From: Neobacillus terrae
GTDB taxonomy: Bacteria > Bacillota > Bacilli > Bacillales > Cytobacillaceae
Length of the DNA: 64,000 nt
Assembly: GCF_011393025.1 (NCBI RefSeq)
Contig: NZ_JAAOEO010000001.1
Location: 62,001 to 126,000 of the forward strand
Direction of reading: 5' to 3'
The position numbers were made by a program, and so were the translations under genes. A model generated the notes under the pieces. It was not told where the DNA came from and searched no databases. It saw only the letters and a list, made by a program, of their open reading frames with translations. Below, one piece after another: positions 35,367 to 45,699 of this stretch (positions are counted from its first letter, which is position 1; each line of letters starts with the position of its first letter).

Positions 35367-35960
35367 ATGACATTTTACACATTTGCCAGGTCAGTGGTAA
35401 AGTCGATTTTAAAGCCAATGTACCGTATAGAAATTATTGGTAAAGAACGCATGCCTCAGAGTGGCGGAGTGCTGCTTTGCAGCAATCATATTGATAACTT
35501 TGATCCTTTGGTTGTAGGGGTTACCGCGCCAAGGCCAGTAAGTTTTATGGCTAAAGAGGAATTGTTTAATGTGCCTGTTTTGGGCAATATTGTACGAAAA
35601 TGTAACGCTTTTCCAGTAAAAAGGGGTATGAGTGACAGGGAAGCATTAAGAAAAGGTTTGGCTGTTTTAAAGGATGGAAATGTTTTAGGATTGTTTCCAG
35701 AGGGAACAAGAAGCAAGACAGGAGAGCTTGGAAAAGGATTGGCAGGTGCAGGCTTTTTTGCCCTGAGATCCAAAGCCGCTGTTTTGCCTTGTGCTGTAAT
35801 TGGTCCTTATAAAACCTTTGGCAGGCTCAGAGTAGTTTACGGGAATCCAATCAACATGGATGAATTGCGGGATAGAAAAGCTTCTGCCGAAGAAGTAACT
35901 GATATAATTATGCTGGAAATCAAAAAGCTTATTGATGAACACAGACAGGTTTCCGCTTGA
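35367..35960 (+). CDS. plsC: 1-acyl-sn-glycerol-3-phosphate acyltransferase
   Basis: 197-aa enzyme making phosphatidic acid from lysophosphatidic acid. The acyltransferase motifs NHIDNFD (His41-x4-Asp46) and FPEGTRS (about 111-117) are present. It is coupled to cmk (two-base gap); in B. subtilis the same gene occupies this site. Confidence 0.94.
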   Translation: MTFYTFARSVVKSILKPMYRIEIIGKERMPQSGGVLLCSNHIDNFDPLVVGVTAPRPVSFMAKEELFNVPVLGNIVRKCNAFPVKRGMSDREALRKGLAVLKDGNVLGLFPEGTRSKTGELGKGLAGAGFFALRSKAAVLPCAVIGPYKTFGRLRVVYGNPINMDELRDRKASAEEVTDIIMLEIKKLIDEHRQVSA

Positions 35961-36114
35961 CAAAATTAGCTATTTGTAAGAAGTTATTAAAAAGAACTGT
36001 TTTTTGAATATTCTTAGTTTCTATCATTCTCAGGTTAATATGCGGTGAATGTCAGGCATTCGCCACATGATATATATAATTTAGGAGCAGTCAATGGATT
36101 AAGGAGGAGTACAT

Positions 36115-37254
36115 ATGACAGAGGATATGAATCAATTCGAAGTGAACAATTTTGAAGTAGGCGACAGAGTAACTGGACAAGTTACTAAAGTGGAAGAAAA
36201 ACAAGTTTTGGTCGCTGTTCCAGCAAGTAAGCTTGATGGAATTATCCCTATTAGTGAGCTTTCCAGCCTTCATGTTGAGAAGGCTTCCGATGCGGTTGCT
36301 GAGGGTGATGAACTGGAGCTAGAGGTATTAAAGGTTGAAGAAGAAGCACTTATTCTTTCCAAAAGAAAAGTAGATGCTGAGAAAGCCTGGGAGAACCTGG
36401 AGGATAAATTCCGGACCGGAGAAGTATTTGAAGCAGAGGTTAAAGATGTAGTAAAAGGCGGCCTTGTAGTAGATCTCGGCGTCCGTGGTTTTGTTCCTGC
36501 TTCCCTTGTTGAATCTTTCTTTGTTGAAGACTTTGCTGATTATAAAGGAAAGCAGCTTTCTTTTAAGATTGTTGAACTTGAAAAAGAAAAAAATCGCCTG
36601 ATTCTTTCCCACCGTGCGGTTGTGGAAGAGGAGAAAGGAAAACAGAAACAAAGCCTGCTTGATTCACTTCAGACGGGACAGGTGTTGGAAGGAACAGTCC
36701 AACGAATTACAGACTTTGGTGCTTTTGTGGATATCGGCGGGATTGACGGCCTTGTACACATTTCTCAATTATCATATGAGCATGTAGAAAAGCCATCTGA
36801 TGTTGTGGCAGAAGGCCAAAATGTTCAAGTAAAGGTTTTAAATGTAGACAGGGATAATGAAAGAATTTCTTTATCTATTAAAGAAACCCTTCCTGGGCCG
36901 TGGGACAGTATTTCTGATAAAGCACCAAAGGGCAGTGTACTAGACGGTACTGTTAAAAGGCTTGTATCTTATGGCGCATTTGTTGAAGTTTTCCCTGGTG
37001 TGGAAGGTCTAGTCCATATTTCACAAATTGCACATAAGCATATAGGAACACCACATGAAGTATTAGAAGAAGGACAGCAAGTCAAAGTAAAGGTTTTGGA
37101 TGTAAATGAGAAAGAACAGCGTCTATCATTAAGCATCAAGGAACTTCTTGAAAAAGAGTCTGATGAAAACTTTGACTATGAGCTTCCGGAAGAAACAAAA
37201 GGTTTCCAGCTTGGTGAAATGATTGGAGACAAACTTAAGAATCTGAAAAAATAA
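36115..37254 (+). CDS. ypfD: YpfD, four-domain S1 RNA-binding protein (RpsA-like)
   Basis: 379 aa with four S1 domains at about residues 15-90, 105-175, 187-258 and 275-345. The latter two carry the pattern [19 protein letters not shown] / [20 protein letters not shown]. It resembles ribosomal protein S1 but is shorter, as in low-GC Gram-positives, where it is dispensable. The ATG is preceded by AAGGAGGAG. Confidence 0.94.
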   Translation: MTEDMNQFEVNNFEVGDRVTGQVTKVEEKQVLVAVPASKLDGIIPISELSSLHVEKASDAVAEGDELELEVLKVEEEALILSKRKVDAEKAWENLEDKFRTGEVFEAEVKDVVKGGLVVDLGVRGFVPASLVESFFVEDFADYKGKQLSFKIVELEKEKNRLILSHRAVVEEEKGKQKQSLLDSLQTGQVLEGTVQRITDFGAFVDIGGIDGLVHISQLSYEHVEKPSDVVAEGQNVQVKVLNVDRDNERISLSIKETLPGPWDSISDKAPKGSVLDGTVKRLVSYGAFVEVFPGVEGLVHISQIAHKHIGTPHEVLEEGQQVKVKVLDVNEKEQRLSLSIKELLEKESDENFDYELPEETKGFQLGEMIGDKLKNLKK

Positions 37255-37266
37255 TGGTGATCATCT

Positions 37267-38328
37267 TTGTCCAGATCAAAACGTAAATGGGATCATATCC
37301 GCTTCGCCCTTGAAGAGGGAGAAGAAAAATCCTCGGTCTTAGAGGACATACAATATATCCATAATAGTTTACCTGATTCCAGTGTAGACAGTGTACGATT
37401 GGACCACTCAATTGGCGGACTTTATTTAAGTTCGCCAATTTTTATCAATGCAATGACTGGCGGCGGCGGTGAGAAGACGTATACGATTAATCGAGACCTT
37501 GCTGCTGCGGCAGCTGCAAAAGGCCTTGCAATGGCTGTAGGCTCCCAAATGGCAGCACTCCGAGATAAAACGGAAAGGAAGACGTATGAAGTAGTCCGTG
37601 AACAAAACCCTAACGGAATAATCTTCGCCAATCTAGGCAGCGAGGCATCCCCTGAGCACGCAAAAGCAGCCATTGATATGATTGGTGCCAATGCTATTCA
37701 AATCCACTTAAATGTCATCCAGGAGCTGACCATGCCGGAAGGAGACAGGGATTTTACAGGTGCACTAGGCAGAATAGAGAGAATAGTAAAAGAGGTAAAC
37801 GTTCCTGTAATCATTAAAGAAACAGGTTTTGGAATGAGCCTTGAATCGGTAAGGCTTATTGAAGAAGCAGGAGTTTCTGCTATTGATATTGGCGGGTACG
37901 GAGGAACAAACTTTGCCAGGATTGAAAATAAAAGGAGGGAAAAACAACTTCCCTTTTTTAATCATTGGGGTAATCCGACTGCAGTATCTATTATTGAGGC
38001 ATCGAAAACATCCAAAAACCTCTCAATTATCGGTTCTGGAGGAATTCGGACCAGCCTGGATATTGCAAAAGGGATTTCAATCGGAGCTGATGCGGTAGGA
38101 ATGGCAGGTCCTTTCCTAAAAGTTCTCCTTAACCATGGTTTGGAAGTACTTCAGGAGTATATTGATTCATTACATGAGGATCTAACACTTATGATGACTG
38201 CATTAGGGGCTCATACCATTAAAGAACTCCAACAGGTGCCATTGATCGTTTTAGGGCATACTCATCACTGGCTAGACCAAAGAGGCTTTAACACAAAAGA
38301 ATTTAGCCAGCGAAAGATTATAAAATAA
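37267..38328 (+). CDS. fni: Type 2 isopentenyl-diphosphate isomerase (FMN-dependent)
   Basis: 353-aa FMN/NADPH-dependent isomerase interconverting isopentenyl and dimethylallyl diphosphate. Hallmarks: FINAMTGGGG, GSQMAAL, NLGSEASPEHAK, IDIGGYGGTNFA, and the C-terminal GHTHHWLDQRG. It starts at TTG behind GGTGAT. It supplies the allylic primer for the heptaprenyl synthase (hepS/hepT) later in the window. A terminator follows. Confidence 0.95.
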   Translation: MSRSKRKWDHIRFALEEGEEKSSVLEDIQYIHNSLPDSSVDSVRLDHSIGGLYLSSPIFINAMTGGGGEKTYTINRDLAAAAAAKGLAMAVGSQMAALRDKTERKTYEVVREQNPNGIIFANLGSEASPEHAKAAIDMIGANAIQIHLNVIQELTMPEGDRDFTGALGRIERIVKEVNVPVIIKETGFGMSLESVRLIEEAGVSAIDIGGYGGTNFARIENKRREKQLPFFNHWGNPTAVSIIEASKTSKNLSIIGSGGIRTSLDIAKGISIGADAVGMAGPFLKVLLNHGLEVLQEYIDSLHEDLTLMMTALGAHTIKELQQVPLIVLGHTHHWLDQRGFNTKEFSQRKIIK

Positions 38329-38330
38329 AA

Positions 38331-38362
38331 AAGAGGCAGTCCCGGATGGGGCTGCCTTTATT
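38331..38362 (+). terminator. Terminator after fni
   Basis: AGGCAGTCCC / GGGGCTGCCT stem with a GGAT loop and a T-rich tail. Confidence 0.85.
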
Positions 38363-38421
38363 CTTAGCTGGGTGTAAAGCTTGATTCCCCAGTCCTTTCA
38401 CTCGCTACTTCGATTTTGTGT

Positions 38422-38568
38422 TTATAAATCATATTTGGAGTCGTTCAGAGAACGTGCTTCTTCGGGACTTTGCAGTTTGCTTGAACCGGGATAATGCAAA
38501 GCCTGGTCACGGTCTGACTCTACTCTTTTGCTAGCTCTTAACTTTTTTTCCTGACGATCTTTACCCAA
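38422..38568 (-). CDS. ypzI: YpzI-family small protein
   Basis: 48-aa basic protein beginning GKDRQEKKLRASKRVESDR, which matches the conserved YpzI sequence and its position opposite yphA. TTG start behind AGGAGGTG. It is transcribed divergently from yphA. Function unknown. Confidence 0.85.
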   Translation of the reverse strand: MGKDRQEKKLRASKRVESDRDQALHYPGSSKLQSPEEARSLNDSKYDL

Positions 38569-38636
38569 ATGAACACACCTCCTCTTTTTAAGATGGTTTA
38601 TCGCTAAAAGATTATGCGGGGAGTATGAAGAACATA

Positions 38637-38668
38637 TTTCCATCCCATAATGGAAATAATGGGAGGTG
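38637..38668 (+). promoter_or_regulatory. Overlapping alternative hairpins at the yphA ribosome site
   Basis: TTTCCAT (38637-38643) pairs with ATGGAAA (38650-38656), while CCCAT (38644-38648) can instead pair with ATGGG (38659-38663), which is part of the ribosome site GGGAGGTG. The two pairings exclude each other. Regulatory use is inference. Confidence 0.4.
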
Positions 38669-38675
38669 TGGAAAG

Positions 38676-39284
38676 TTGGATGGGTTGATGTTTTATTTTA
38701 CATCCTGGTCGTTATGGATTTATATTACTTTTATTATGAGAAAAGAAAATTCCTATCGTTTAAAACTGGCAGCAGGTATACTCTTGACCATAATTTTAGC
38801 GGGTTTTCACGTGCCTATAGGAGGTATTGACATACAAGCAGGAGCACTTTTTTCTCTTATTTTCTCATACAGCTTTTTAATGGGTGAAAAGAAACGAAGC
38901 ATTTTTTATTTTTTAATTTGCTCCTATATCTTAACCCTTGGTTACGCTACTTTTCATATAGTAGAAGTATTTGATCCTGTTTTGCTAATTGTTAAGGAAA
39001 CCTGGATGATTGCTGTACTTAGTACTTATTTAATTCTGTTGCTGCAGGGCACATTAAAGGGAAGAATCATTCTCCTTATAAGCGGAACGATGCAGGGAGA
39101 AATTCTTTACGCCTTAATAGTAAAAAGGTACCCCTTTCCATATCAGGCAGGTTCATTCGCCTACCTTGATGTTTGTGCTTTGACTGCTGCTCTATTAATT
39201 GGCTGGAGCTGTCTTGAAAATGCCCGTTTGTATTTTGATACCTACTTTGCGTACAATGAGAAGGATAAACAAAAGACATCCTAA
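38676..39284 (+). CDS. yphA: YphA, polytopic membrane protein
   Basis: 202-aa protein with five or six hydrophobic segments; size and place match YphA of Bacillus, function unknown. The start is TTG at 38676, eight bases after GGGAGGTG; ATG 38688 is also possible. The ribosome site is overlapped by alternative hairpins. Confidence 0.8.
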   Translation: MDGLMFYFTSWSLWIYITFIMRKENSYRLKLAAGILLTIILAGFHVPIGGIDIQAGALFSLIFSYSFLMGEKKRSIFYFLICSYILTLGYATFHIVEVFDPVLLIVKETWMIAVLSTYLILLLQGTLKGRIILLISGTMQGEILYALIVKRYPFPYQAGSFAYLDVCALTAALLIGWSCLENARLYFDTYFAYNEKDKQKTS

Positions 39285-39357
39285 GCGAAAACAAAGGAGC
39301 TTTTATATGTTTTCATTGCTACTGCTATTTAACATTTGATAAGATAATTAAAGTTGG

Positions 39358-39388
39358 CCCTTCTAAAGAATAAGAAGGGTTTCTTTTT
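39358..39388 (+). terminator. Terminator after yphA
   Basis: CCCTTCT / AGAAGGG perfect stem with an eight-base loop, then TTTCTTTTT. Confidence 0.85.
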
Positions 39389-39473
39389 CATTAATGATTT
39401 GATTGCTTTTATTTGTTAAAAATAACCCAACCTTTAATAAATGAAAATAGCAATACTTGAAAGGGTGAATGTT

Positions 39474-40784
39474 ATGGTAAAACCTGTCATAGCTATTGTA
39501 GGTAGGCCAAATGTGGGAAAATCAACAATATTTAACAGGATAGTTGGAGAAAGAATTTCAATCGTGGAAGATATTCCTGGGGTTACCCGGGACAGGATCT
39601 ATAGCTCAGGAGAATGGCTTACACATGATTTTAATATCATTGATACAGGCGGAATAGATATTGGTGACGAACCATTTTTAGATCAAATCCGCCAGCAGGC
39701 TGAAATTGCAATCGATGAGGCGGATGTTATTATTTTCCTTACGAATGGACGAGAAGGTGTTACATCTGCAGACGAAGAGGTTGCAAAAATCTTGTATAAA
39801 TCCAAAAAGCCTGTAGTTCTTGCTGTAAATAAAATTGATAATCCTGAAATGAAGGACCAGATTTATGACTTTTACTCACTTGGTTTTGGAGAGCCGTTTC
39901 CAATTTCCGGTTCACACGGAATAGGATTGGGTGACCTTCTGGATGAAGCTTCTAAGCACTTTCCAAAAAGCAATCAGGCAGATTATGATGATGATGTAAT
40001 CAAATTTAGTTTAATTGGACGTCCAAATGTAGGAAAATCTTCCTTAGTTAATGCTCTGTTAGGTGAAGAAAGGGTAATTGTAAGCAATATTGCCGGAACA
40101 ACAAGAGATGCAATTGATACTCCTTATACTTATGACGGCCAGGAATACGTGATAATTGATACAGCCGGAATGAGGAAAAAGGGAAAGGTATATGAAAGTA
40201 CGGAAAAGTATAGTGTATTGCGGGCATTAAGAGCAATTGAACGTTCTGATGTTGTCCTTGTTGTTATTGACGGTGAGGAAGGCATCCTTGAACAGGATAA
40301 GAAGATTGCTGGCTATGCTCATGAAGCTGGGCGTGCAATTGTTATTGTGGTAAATAAATGGGATGCGGTTGAAAAAGACGAGAAGACCATGAAAGAATTT
40401 GAGCAAAATATCAGGGAACATTTTCAGTTTCTTTCTTATGCTCCTATTGTATTTCTGTCTGCAAAAACAAAAAAACGCATTCATACCCTTCTCCCAATGA
40501 TAAATATGGCAAGTGAAAATCATGCTATGCGCGTTCAGACCAATATCCTGAATGATGTAATTATGGATGCAGTTGCAATGAATCCAACGCCAACAGACAA
40601 AGGCAGAAGGCTTAAAATCTATTATGTTACTCAGGTAGCGATAAAGCCGCCAACCTTTGTTGTATTTGTAAATGAACCTGAACTAATGCATTTCTCCTAT
40701 GAACGATTCCTTGAAAATCGGATTAGAGATGCATTTGGATTTGAAGGAACGCCGATCAAGTTATATGCTAGAGAGAGAAAATAA
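39474..40784 (+). CDS. der: Der (EngA), double-GTPase ribosome assembly factor
   Basis: 436 aa, the exact family length. Two tandem GTPase domains with P-loops GRPNVGKST (residues 9-17) and GRPNVGKSS (about 182-190), switch/G3 DTGG and DTAG, and G4 NKID and NKWD. A C-terminal KH-like domain (about 350-436) follows. Essential for 50S subunit maturation. The start is ATG 39474 behind GAAAGGGTGA. gpsA follows 25 bases downstream. Confidence 0.97.
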   Translation: MVKPVIAIVGRPNVGKSTIFNRIVGERISIVEDIPGVTRDRIYSSGEWLTHDFNIIDTGGIDIGDEPFLDQIRQQAEIAIDEADVIIFLTNGREGVTSADEEVAKILYKSKKPVVLAVNKIDNPEMKDQIYDFYSLGFGEPFPISGSHGIGLGDLLDEASKHFPKSNQADYDDDVIKFSLIGRPNVGKSSLVNALLGEERVIVSNIAGTTRDAIDTPYTYDGQEYVIIDTAGMRKKGKVYESTEKYSVLRALRAIERSDVVLVVIDGEEGILEQDKKIAGYAHEAGRAIVIVVNKWDAVEKDEKTMKEFEQNIREHFQFLSYAPIVFLSAKTKKRIHTLLPMINMASENHAMRVQTNILNDVIMDAVAMNPTPTDKGRRLKIYYVTQVAIKPPTFVVFVNEPELMHFSYERFLENRIRDAFGFEGTPIKLYARERK

Positions 40785-40809
40785 AATTTAAAAGGGGTTG
40801 TAAATCTAA

Positions 40810-41865
40810 ATGCAGCAAAAAACCCAATCAATCGCAGTTATCGGAGCAGGCAGCTGGGGAACTGCGCTGGCAATGGTGCTGGCCGACAATGGCCATATGG
40901 TGAGGCTTTGGAGCCATAATGAAAGCCAGGTTGAAGAAATTAACCGCGGCCACACCAATCATAGATACTTGCCAGAAATAACATTGCCCGATTCGATTAT
41001 CGGGTATGCTTCATTAAAGGATGCAATGGAACAGATAGATACCGTGATTCTTGCGGTTCCTACAAAAGCAATCCGGGAGGTTCTAGAAAAAATAAGCGCT
41101 GTTGCGGAACTGCCTTTAACCATTGTTCATGTATCAAAGGGAATCGAACCGGATTCCCTTATGCGGATATCGGAAATGATAGCTCAAGTAATGCCTTCTC
41201 CATTATTAAAGGATATTGTAGTACTGTCCGGTCCGAGCCATGCTGAGGAGGTCAGCCTGCGCCACCCAACTACGGTTACTGCTTCATCAGAAAACATGGA
41301 AGCTGCTGAAATGGTACAGGATTTGTTTATTAACAATAATTTTAGGGTTTATACCAATCCTGATATTATTGGCGTAGAAATTGGCGGCGCACTAAAAAAT
41401 ATTATTGCGCTGGCCGCAGGAATTACGGACGGGCTGGGATATGGTGATAATGCAAAAGCAGCGCTTATTACCAGGGGATTAGCTGAAATTGCCCGGCTCG
41501 GGACAAAAATGGGCGCCAATCCGCTTACTTTTTCGGGATTGACTGGTATTGGCGATTTAATTGTAACTTGTACAAGCGTTCACTCCCGTAACTGGAGGGC
41601 AGGAAACCTACTTGGTAAAGGCCAATCGCTTCAAGAGGTACTGGATAATATGGGAATGGTAGTTGAAGGAGTTAGAACTACCAAGGCTGCTTATCAGCTT
41701 GCACAGAAGTATAGAGTGGACATGCCAATTACCAATGCACTTTATGGAGTTTTGTTCGAAGGGAAAAACCCGAAGGATGGGGTAGACGTTTTAATGGGAC
41801 GGACTAGAACCAAAGAAATGGAAGATCTCACCGATATTATTGGTGAACGCCTGAACGAAGACTAA
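40810..41865 (+). CDS. gpsA: NAD(P)+-dependent glycerol-3-phosphate dehydrogenase
   Basis: 351-aa enzyme making sn-glycerol 3-phosphate from dihydroxyacetone phosphate for phospholipids. Rossmann motif GAGSWGTAL (residues 12-20), catalytic Lys in [10 protein letters not shown], and [12 protein letters not shown] are intact. It is co-transcribed with der, as in B. subtilis. ATG behind AAGGGG. Confidence 0.96.
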   Translation: MQQKTQSIAVIGAGSWGTALAMVLADNGHMVRLWSHNESQVEEINRGHTNHRYLPEITLPDSIIGYASLKDAMEQIDTVILAVPTKAIREVLEKISAVAELPLTIVHVSKGIEPDSLMRISEMIAQVMPSPLLKDIVVLSGPSHAEEVSLRHPTTVTASSENMEAAEMVQDLFINNNFRVYTNPDIIGVEIGGALKNIIALAAGITDGLGYGDNAKAALITRGLAEIARLGTKMGANPLTFSGLTGIGDLIVTCTSVHSRNWRAGNLLGKGQSLQEVLDNMGMVVEGVRTTKAAYQLAQKYRVDMPITNALYGVLFEGKNPKDGVDVLMGRTRTKEMEDLTDIIGERLNED

Positions 41866-41990
41866 AAAATTTTGCAAGTTTAAAAGATGTCAATTAGGCA
41901 TTTGAGGATGCGTTTTTCATTCGACCTGCATACAATGCAACGAAGCAAACTGGTAAAATGAAACGTGTGAATGGGTAAACTAGTCTCCGG

Positions 41991-42034
41991 CCTGCAAAGG
42001 GAACTCGCCCCTCCCTCTTGCAGGCTTTTTTATT
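41991..42034 (+). terminator. Terminator of der-gpsA
   Basis: GCCTGCAA-A-GGGA pairs with TCCC-TC-TTGCAGGC, followed by TTTTTTA. The rest of the 330-base gap between gpsA and yphE holds a TATAAT (42161-42166) before yphE and nothing else recognisable. Confidence 0.85.
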
Positions 42035-42194
42035 TTTACTTGAAAGTGCTCTTTTGAGATAATATTTCGTCTTAGAAAAGAAAAAATGCTATAAGAGCTT
42101 AAAAAACAGTTTTCGGCAGAATGCTCCTTTTTTTCTTTTTCCTGTCATTGATTCCTGTGATATAATAATTTTCGGAAAAAAGGGGGAGTTTCTA

Positions 42195-42380
42195 TTGTCA
42201 CCAGCCATGTTAAAAATGTGGGTATCCTTTGCCGGTATGGCATTCATGTTTCTTGCTATTATCTTAATACTGTTCAGCAGACATAAATTAAAAGGAACTG
42301 TTCGTATCCTTACTGCCTTCGTTGCCTATGTTTTTATGATCTTATCGGGTATCATCATGTTCGTAACCATTTTTGCCTGA
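42195..42380 (+). CDS. yphE: YphE, DUF2768 small membrane protein
   Basis: 61 aa, two membrane helices (residues 8-27 and 38-58) with a short basic loop. DUF2768 proteins occur only next to gpsA/spoIVA in spore formers. TTG start behind GGGGGAG. Function unknown. Confidence 0.8.
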   Translation: MSPAMLKMWVSFAGMAFMFLAIILILFSRHKLKGTVRILTAFVAYVFMILSGIIMFVTIFA

Positions 42381-42412
42381 TTTAGGCATACATACTGTTA
42401 AAGGATGATCTT

Positions 42413-43135
42413 ATGAAAAAGAGTTATCTTGGCATTGCTTTTGCCTTAATTCTGATGCTATTGTCGGGCTGTGCTTATCCTCAGGAAGAACTTGCCAAAA
42501 ACCAAACACCCTATCAGGACCAGCTGAAAGCGGTCCAAACAGCTGTAGATTCCTACCGTAAAGACAATGGGGGGATGCTGCCAATTGTAACAAAGGGCGT
42601 GAACACACCCCTTTACCAGCGCTATCCAGTGGATTTTAAAAAGATTTCACCAAGGTATATAGCAGATCCTCCGGGAAATGCTTTTGAAAACGGCGGTGTT
42701 TTTCAATATGTTCTCGTAAACGAAGAGACTAAGCCTGAGGTTAAATTATTCGACCTGAGAGTCGCGGATACAATACGGGAGCTTAGACTTAAAATTAAGA
42801 TGGACGGGTACCCGCCATTTAAAAAAGTAATTGCAGCTAATGTCTATTCTCTTGATTATAAAAAGCTTGGCTATAAGCAGCCTCCTATGGCTTTAAGCCC
42901 CTTTACCCAAAAGAGGCTGCCGCTGGTTATTTCCGGTGAAGGGGAAATTTATATCGATTATAGAAATGATTTAAAGGCAGCCATAAAAAACGTTGGTTTA
43001 TCGGGATATAAACCTGGAGATGATATCCGGCCGCTTCTTGTGAATAACTCTATGTTTGTGCCTGCATATTCGGTGCCTTATACATTTGATGCTGATACAA
43101 AAGAGCCTGTTTTTTTGGAGAAAAAGAATAAATAG
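42413..43135 (+). CDS. yphF: YphF, lipoprotein
   Basis: 240-aa lipoprotein: signal peptide with lipobox LLSGC (Cys20), then a soluble outer domain of unknown function. It matches YphF by position between yphE and spoIVA. The ATG is preceded by AAAGGATGAT. It may form an operon with yphE (32-base gap). Confidence 0.85.
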   Translation: MKKSYLGIAFALILMLLSGCAYPQEELAKNQTPYQDQLKAVQTAVDSYRKDNGGMLPIVTKGVNTPLYQRYPVDFKKISPRYIADPPGNAFENGGVFQYVLVNEETKPEVKLFDLRVADTIRELRLKIKMDGYPPFKKVIAANVYSLDYKKLGYKQPPMALSPFTQKRLPLVISGEGEIYIDYRNDLKAAIKNVGLSGYKPGDDIRPLLVNNSMFVPAYSVPYTFDADTKEPVFLEKKNK

Positions 43136-43160
43136 AGTCAGCCCATGTGGATTTAGTCAT

Positions 43161-43206
43161 AACCCTTTTCCTATGAAATATATTGTAGGAGAAGGGTTTT
43201 TTTTAT
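43161..43206 (+). terminator. Terminator after yphF
   Basis: Perfect-looking AACCCTTTTCCTA / TAGGAGAAGGGTT stem with one mismatch, 12-base loop and a long T-run. Confidence 0.88.
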
Positions 43207-43366
43207 GGGAAAATCAGTGGCTCCTGCATTGCAGAGCTAATATCATAGATTACCTGCTGTTTTCTTATAACCCTTATTTGATAAAAGTACAGACATAAAT
43301 ATATTTTCAGAAGTTCCGGCAATTTTTCGTTAAGGGGGTAAAAAATTTAAAAAATCAGGCATAACC

Positions 43367-43394
43367 ACATAGGACAACATCATAAACATATACT
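43367..43394 (+). promoter_or_regulatory. Candidate SigE promoter of spoIVA
   Basis: -10 CATATACT (43387-43394) resembles the SigE CATACANT box, with ACATAGG about 15 bases upstream as -35. spoIVA is SigE-dependent in B. subtilis. The fit is partial. Confidence 0.4.
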
Positions 43395-43456
43395 GTCCAA
43401 AAATACCTAAAAAGGATAATTTTATCCCACTAACTCTATGATCGGGAGGGGATCAC

Positions 43457-44935
43457 TTGGAAAAGGTAGATATTTTTAAAGATATTGCCGAGAGAACAGG
43501 CGGTGATATTTATTTAGGGGTTGTAGGGGCGGTCCGAACAGGAAAGTCCACATTTATTAAAAAGTTCATGGAGCTGGTTGTTTTACCGAATATAGCCAAC
43601 GAATCAGACAGATCCCGTGCGCTGGATGAGCTTCCTCAGAGTGCGGCAGGAAAAACAATCATGACCACAGAGCCAAAATTCGTTCCCAATCAGGCTGCAA
43701 GTGTACATGTTGGAGATGGCCTAGACGTAAATATCAGGCTCGTTGATTGTGTCGGCTATACTGTTCCCGGGGCAAAGGGATATGAAGATGAAAATGGGCC
43801 TAGAATGATTACGACACCATGGTATGAGGAGCCTATCCCTTTCCATGAAGCAGCTGAGATAGGCACAAGGAAGGTTATCCAGGAGCATTCAACTATTGGT
43901 GTAGTTATTACTACTGATGGAAGCATTGGTGAAATTCCTAGGGGCAGCTACCTTGAAGCAGAAGAAAGAGTCATCGAAGAACTGAAAGAAGTTGGAAAGC
44001 CATTTATTATGGTAGTGAATAGCGCTCAGCCATACCATCCTAATACGGAATCTTTAAGAGCAAGCCTGGCAGAGAAGTACGATATCCCAGTATTGGCAAT
44101 GAGTGTGGAAAGTATGAAAGAATCTGATGTCCTAAGTGTGATGAGGGAAGCTCTCTATGAATTCCCAGTGCTTGAAGTTAATGTTAACCTTCCAAGCTGG
44201 GTAATGGTCCTCAAAGAAAACCACTGGCTGCGTTCCAGCTATCAGGAAGCGGTTAAAGAGACAGTAAAGGATATTAAGAGACTGCGAGATGTAGACAGAG
44301 TTGTTCAGCATTTCAGTGACTTTGAATACATCGAAAGGGCGGGGCTGGCTGGGATGGAAATGGGCCAGGGAGTTGCAGAAATTGACCTGTACGCTCCTGA
44401 TGAGCTTTACGATGATATACTCAAAGAGATTGTCGGGGTTGAAATTAGAGGTAAGGATCACTTGCTGGAACTGATGCAGGATTTCGCTCACGCTAAAGCT
44501 GAATACGATCATATCTCTGATGCTCTGAAAATGGTTAAACAAACTGGATATGGTATTGCTTCTCCGACCTTAACGGACATGAGCCTTGAAGAGCCTGAAA
44601 TTATCCGCCAGGGAGCCAGATTTGGCGTACGGTTAAGAGCTGTAGCTCCTTCCATTCATATGATTAAGGTAGATGTGGAATCGGAATTTGCCCCTATTAT
44701 TGGAACTGAGAAACAAAGTGAGGAACTAGTACGATACCTAATGCAGGACTTTGAAGATGACCCGCTGTCAATTTGGAATTCAGATATTTTTGGACGCAGC
44801 TTAAGTTCGATTGTAAGAGAGGGCATTCAAGCAAAGCTAAGTTTAATGCCAGAGAATGCAAGATATAAATTAAAAGAGACACTTGAAAGAATCATTAATG
44901 AAGGATCAGGCGGATTAATTGCCATCATTCTATAA
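43457..44935 (+). CDS. spoIVA: SpoIVA, spore coat basement-layer ATPase
   Basis: 492-aa protein that polymerises on the forespore outer membrane using ATP and anchors the coat. Walker A GAVRTGKST is at residues 24-32; the GTPase-like domain fills the N-terminal 240 residues; the hydrophobic C-terminal tail (GSGGLIAIIL) that docks with SpoVM is intact. Length equals the family norm. TTG start behind GGGAGGGG. Confidence 0.97.
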   Translation: MEKVDIFKDIAERTGGDIYLGVVGAVRTGKSTFIKKFMELVVLPNIANESDRSRALDELPQSAAGKTIMTTEPKFVPNQAASVHVGDGLDVNIRLVDCVGYTVPGAKGYEDENGPRMITTPWYEEPIPFHEAAEIGTRKVIQEHSTIGVVITTDGSIGEIPRGSYLEAEERVIEELKEVGKPFIMVVNSAQPYHPNTESLRASLAEKYDIPVLAMSVESMKESDVLSVMREALYEFPVLEVNVNLPSWVMVLKENHWLRSSYQEAVKETVKDIKRLRDVDRVVQHFSDFEYIERAGLAGMEMGQGVAEIDLYAPDELYDDILKEIVGVEIRGKDHLLELMQDFAHAKAEYDHISDALKMVKQTGYGIASPTLTDMSLEEPEIIRQGARFGVRLRAVAPSIHMIKVDVESEFAPIIGTEKQSEELVRYLMQDFEDDPLSIWNSDIFGRSLSSIVREGIQAKLSLMPENARYKLKETLERIINEGSGGLIAIIL

Positions 44936-44941
44936 TCATTG

Positions 44942-44968
44942 GGCTCCCTCTGGGGGGCTTTTTGTTTT
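44942..44968 (+). terminator. Terminator after spoIVA
   Basis: GCTCCC / GGGGGC stem with one G-T pair and a short loop, then TTTTTG. Confidence 0.7.
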
Positions 44969-44984
44969 AGTCAGCGTTAAAGCA

Positions 44985-45245
44985 AATTGTTAATTTCCGC
45001 TATGTTGATGGAGCGAGCGAAAGGTGCGATACTCCTCGACCATGCATTCGCATTTCCTTCGTGCGTGGGCGGCTTTAATGATATCTAGTAAGGGTCTAGT
45101 GGAAAAGCGTGCCAGTGGGAGACCATGCAGGCGCAAAGCGCAGAGGAGAAGAAGGACTGAGGCCACCCTTAGGGGCTCGGAGCTGAAGTATGAAAGGTTC
45201 CGGTTTCGCCCACAGGAAATCAGCCTTGTTAGAGAAAATTAACAA
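44985..45245. repeat. Dispersed intergenic repeat (group B)
   Basis: GC-richer stretch opening TTGTTAATTTCC-GCTATGTTGATGGAGCG, related to 10660-10700. It ends near GAAAATTAACAAGCGG. An internal open frame (45024-45242) is rich in Arg and lacks a ribosome site. No gene supported. Confidence 0.55.
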
Positions 45246-45554
45246 GCGGGCTTGACAGAGGTTTTTTTTATTAACTCTAAACTAGTCACTTCAAATTTCG
45301 ACAAATTTATTGTATCCTGGGGGATAAAAAACTAGAAAGGTATCCAGCATTGGAAATGGGAACAATAGCCGTGGAAAAGGCTTTTAGCAGTCGAGAAAAG
45401 CGTAAAACACTGTAAAAATCCCTTCTGGAAGAAAAGATTCCCATTATTTTATGAATTATTCTTGATATGAGGATTTTTATGTGATAATCTTTTAACAGAA
45501 TTAGCAATAGCAGCAAAAAGCCTTTATTTTATTGGGTTTTTTGCAAAAAATTGA

Positions 45555-45583
45555 TTGAATTCTTTAAGATGTTGCTTTAATAT
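45555..45583 (+). promoter_or_regulatory. Candidate promoter of hbs
   Basis: TTGAAT (45555-45560), 17-base spacer, TAATAT (45578-45583). The 450 bases between the repeat and hbs hold no gene; a long leader is also found ahead of hbs in B. subtilis. Confidence 0.35.
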
Positions 45584-45699
45584 TAGCACTGTCAACAAAA
45601 TATGCGTATTAACGTATAGAATTGGCGAAATTTGTTTAGAAATGTAGATAAGTAAACTTATTTACAATTTTTTATACATTTTGGGAGGAGGTGAATAGC

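Noticed and set aside
45024-45242. 72-codon Arg-rich frame between spoIVA and hbs
   Set aside because: Lies within a GC-rich dispersed repeat, lacks a ribosome site and has amino acid composition expected from that repeat.
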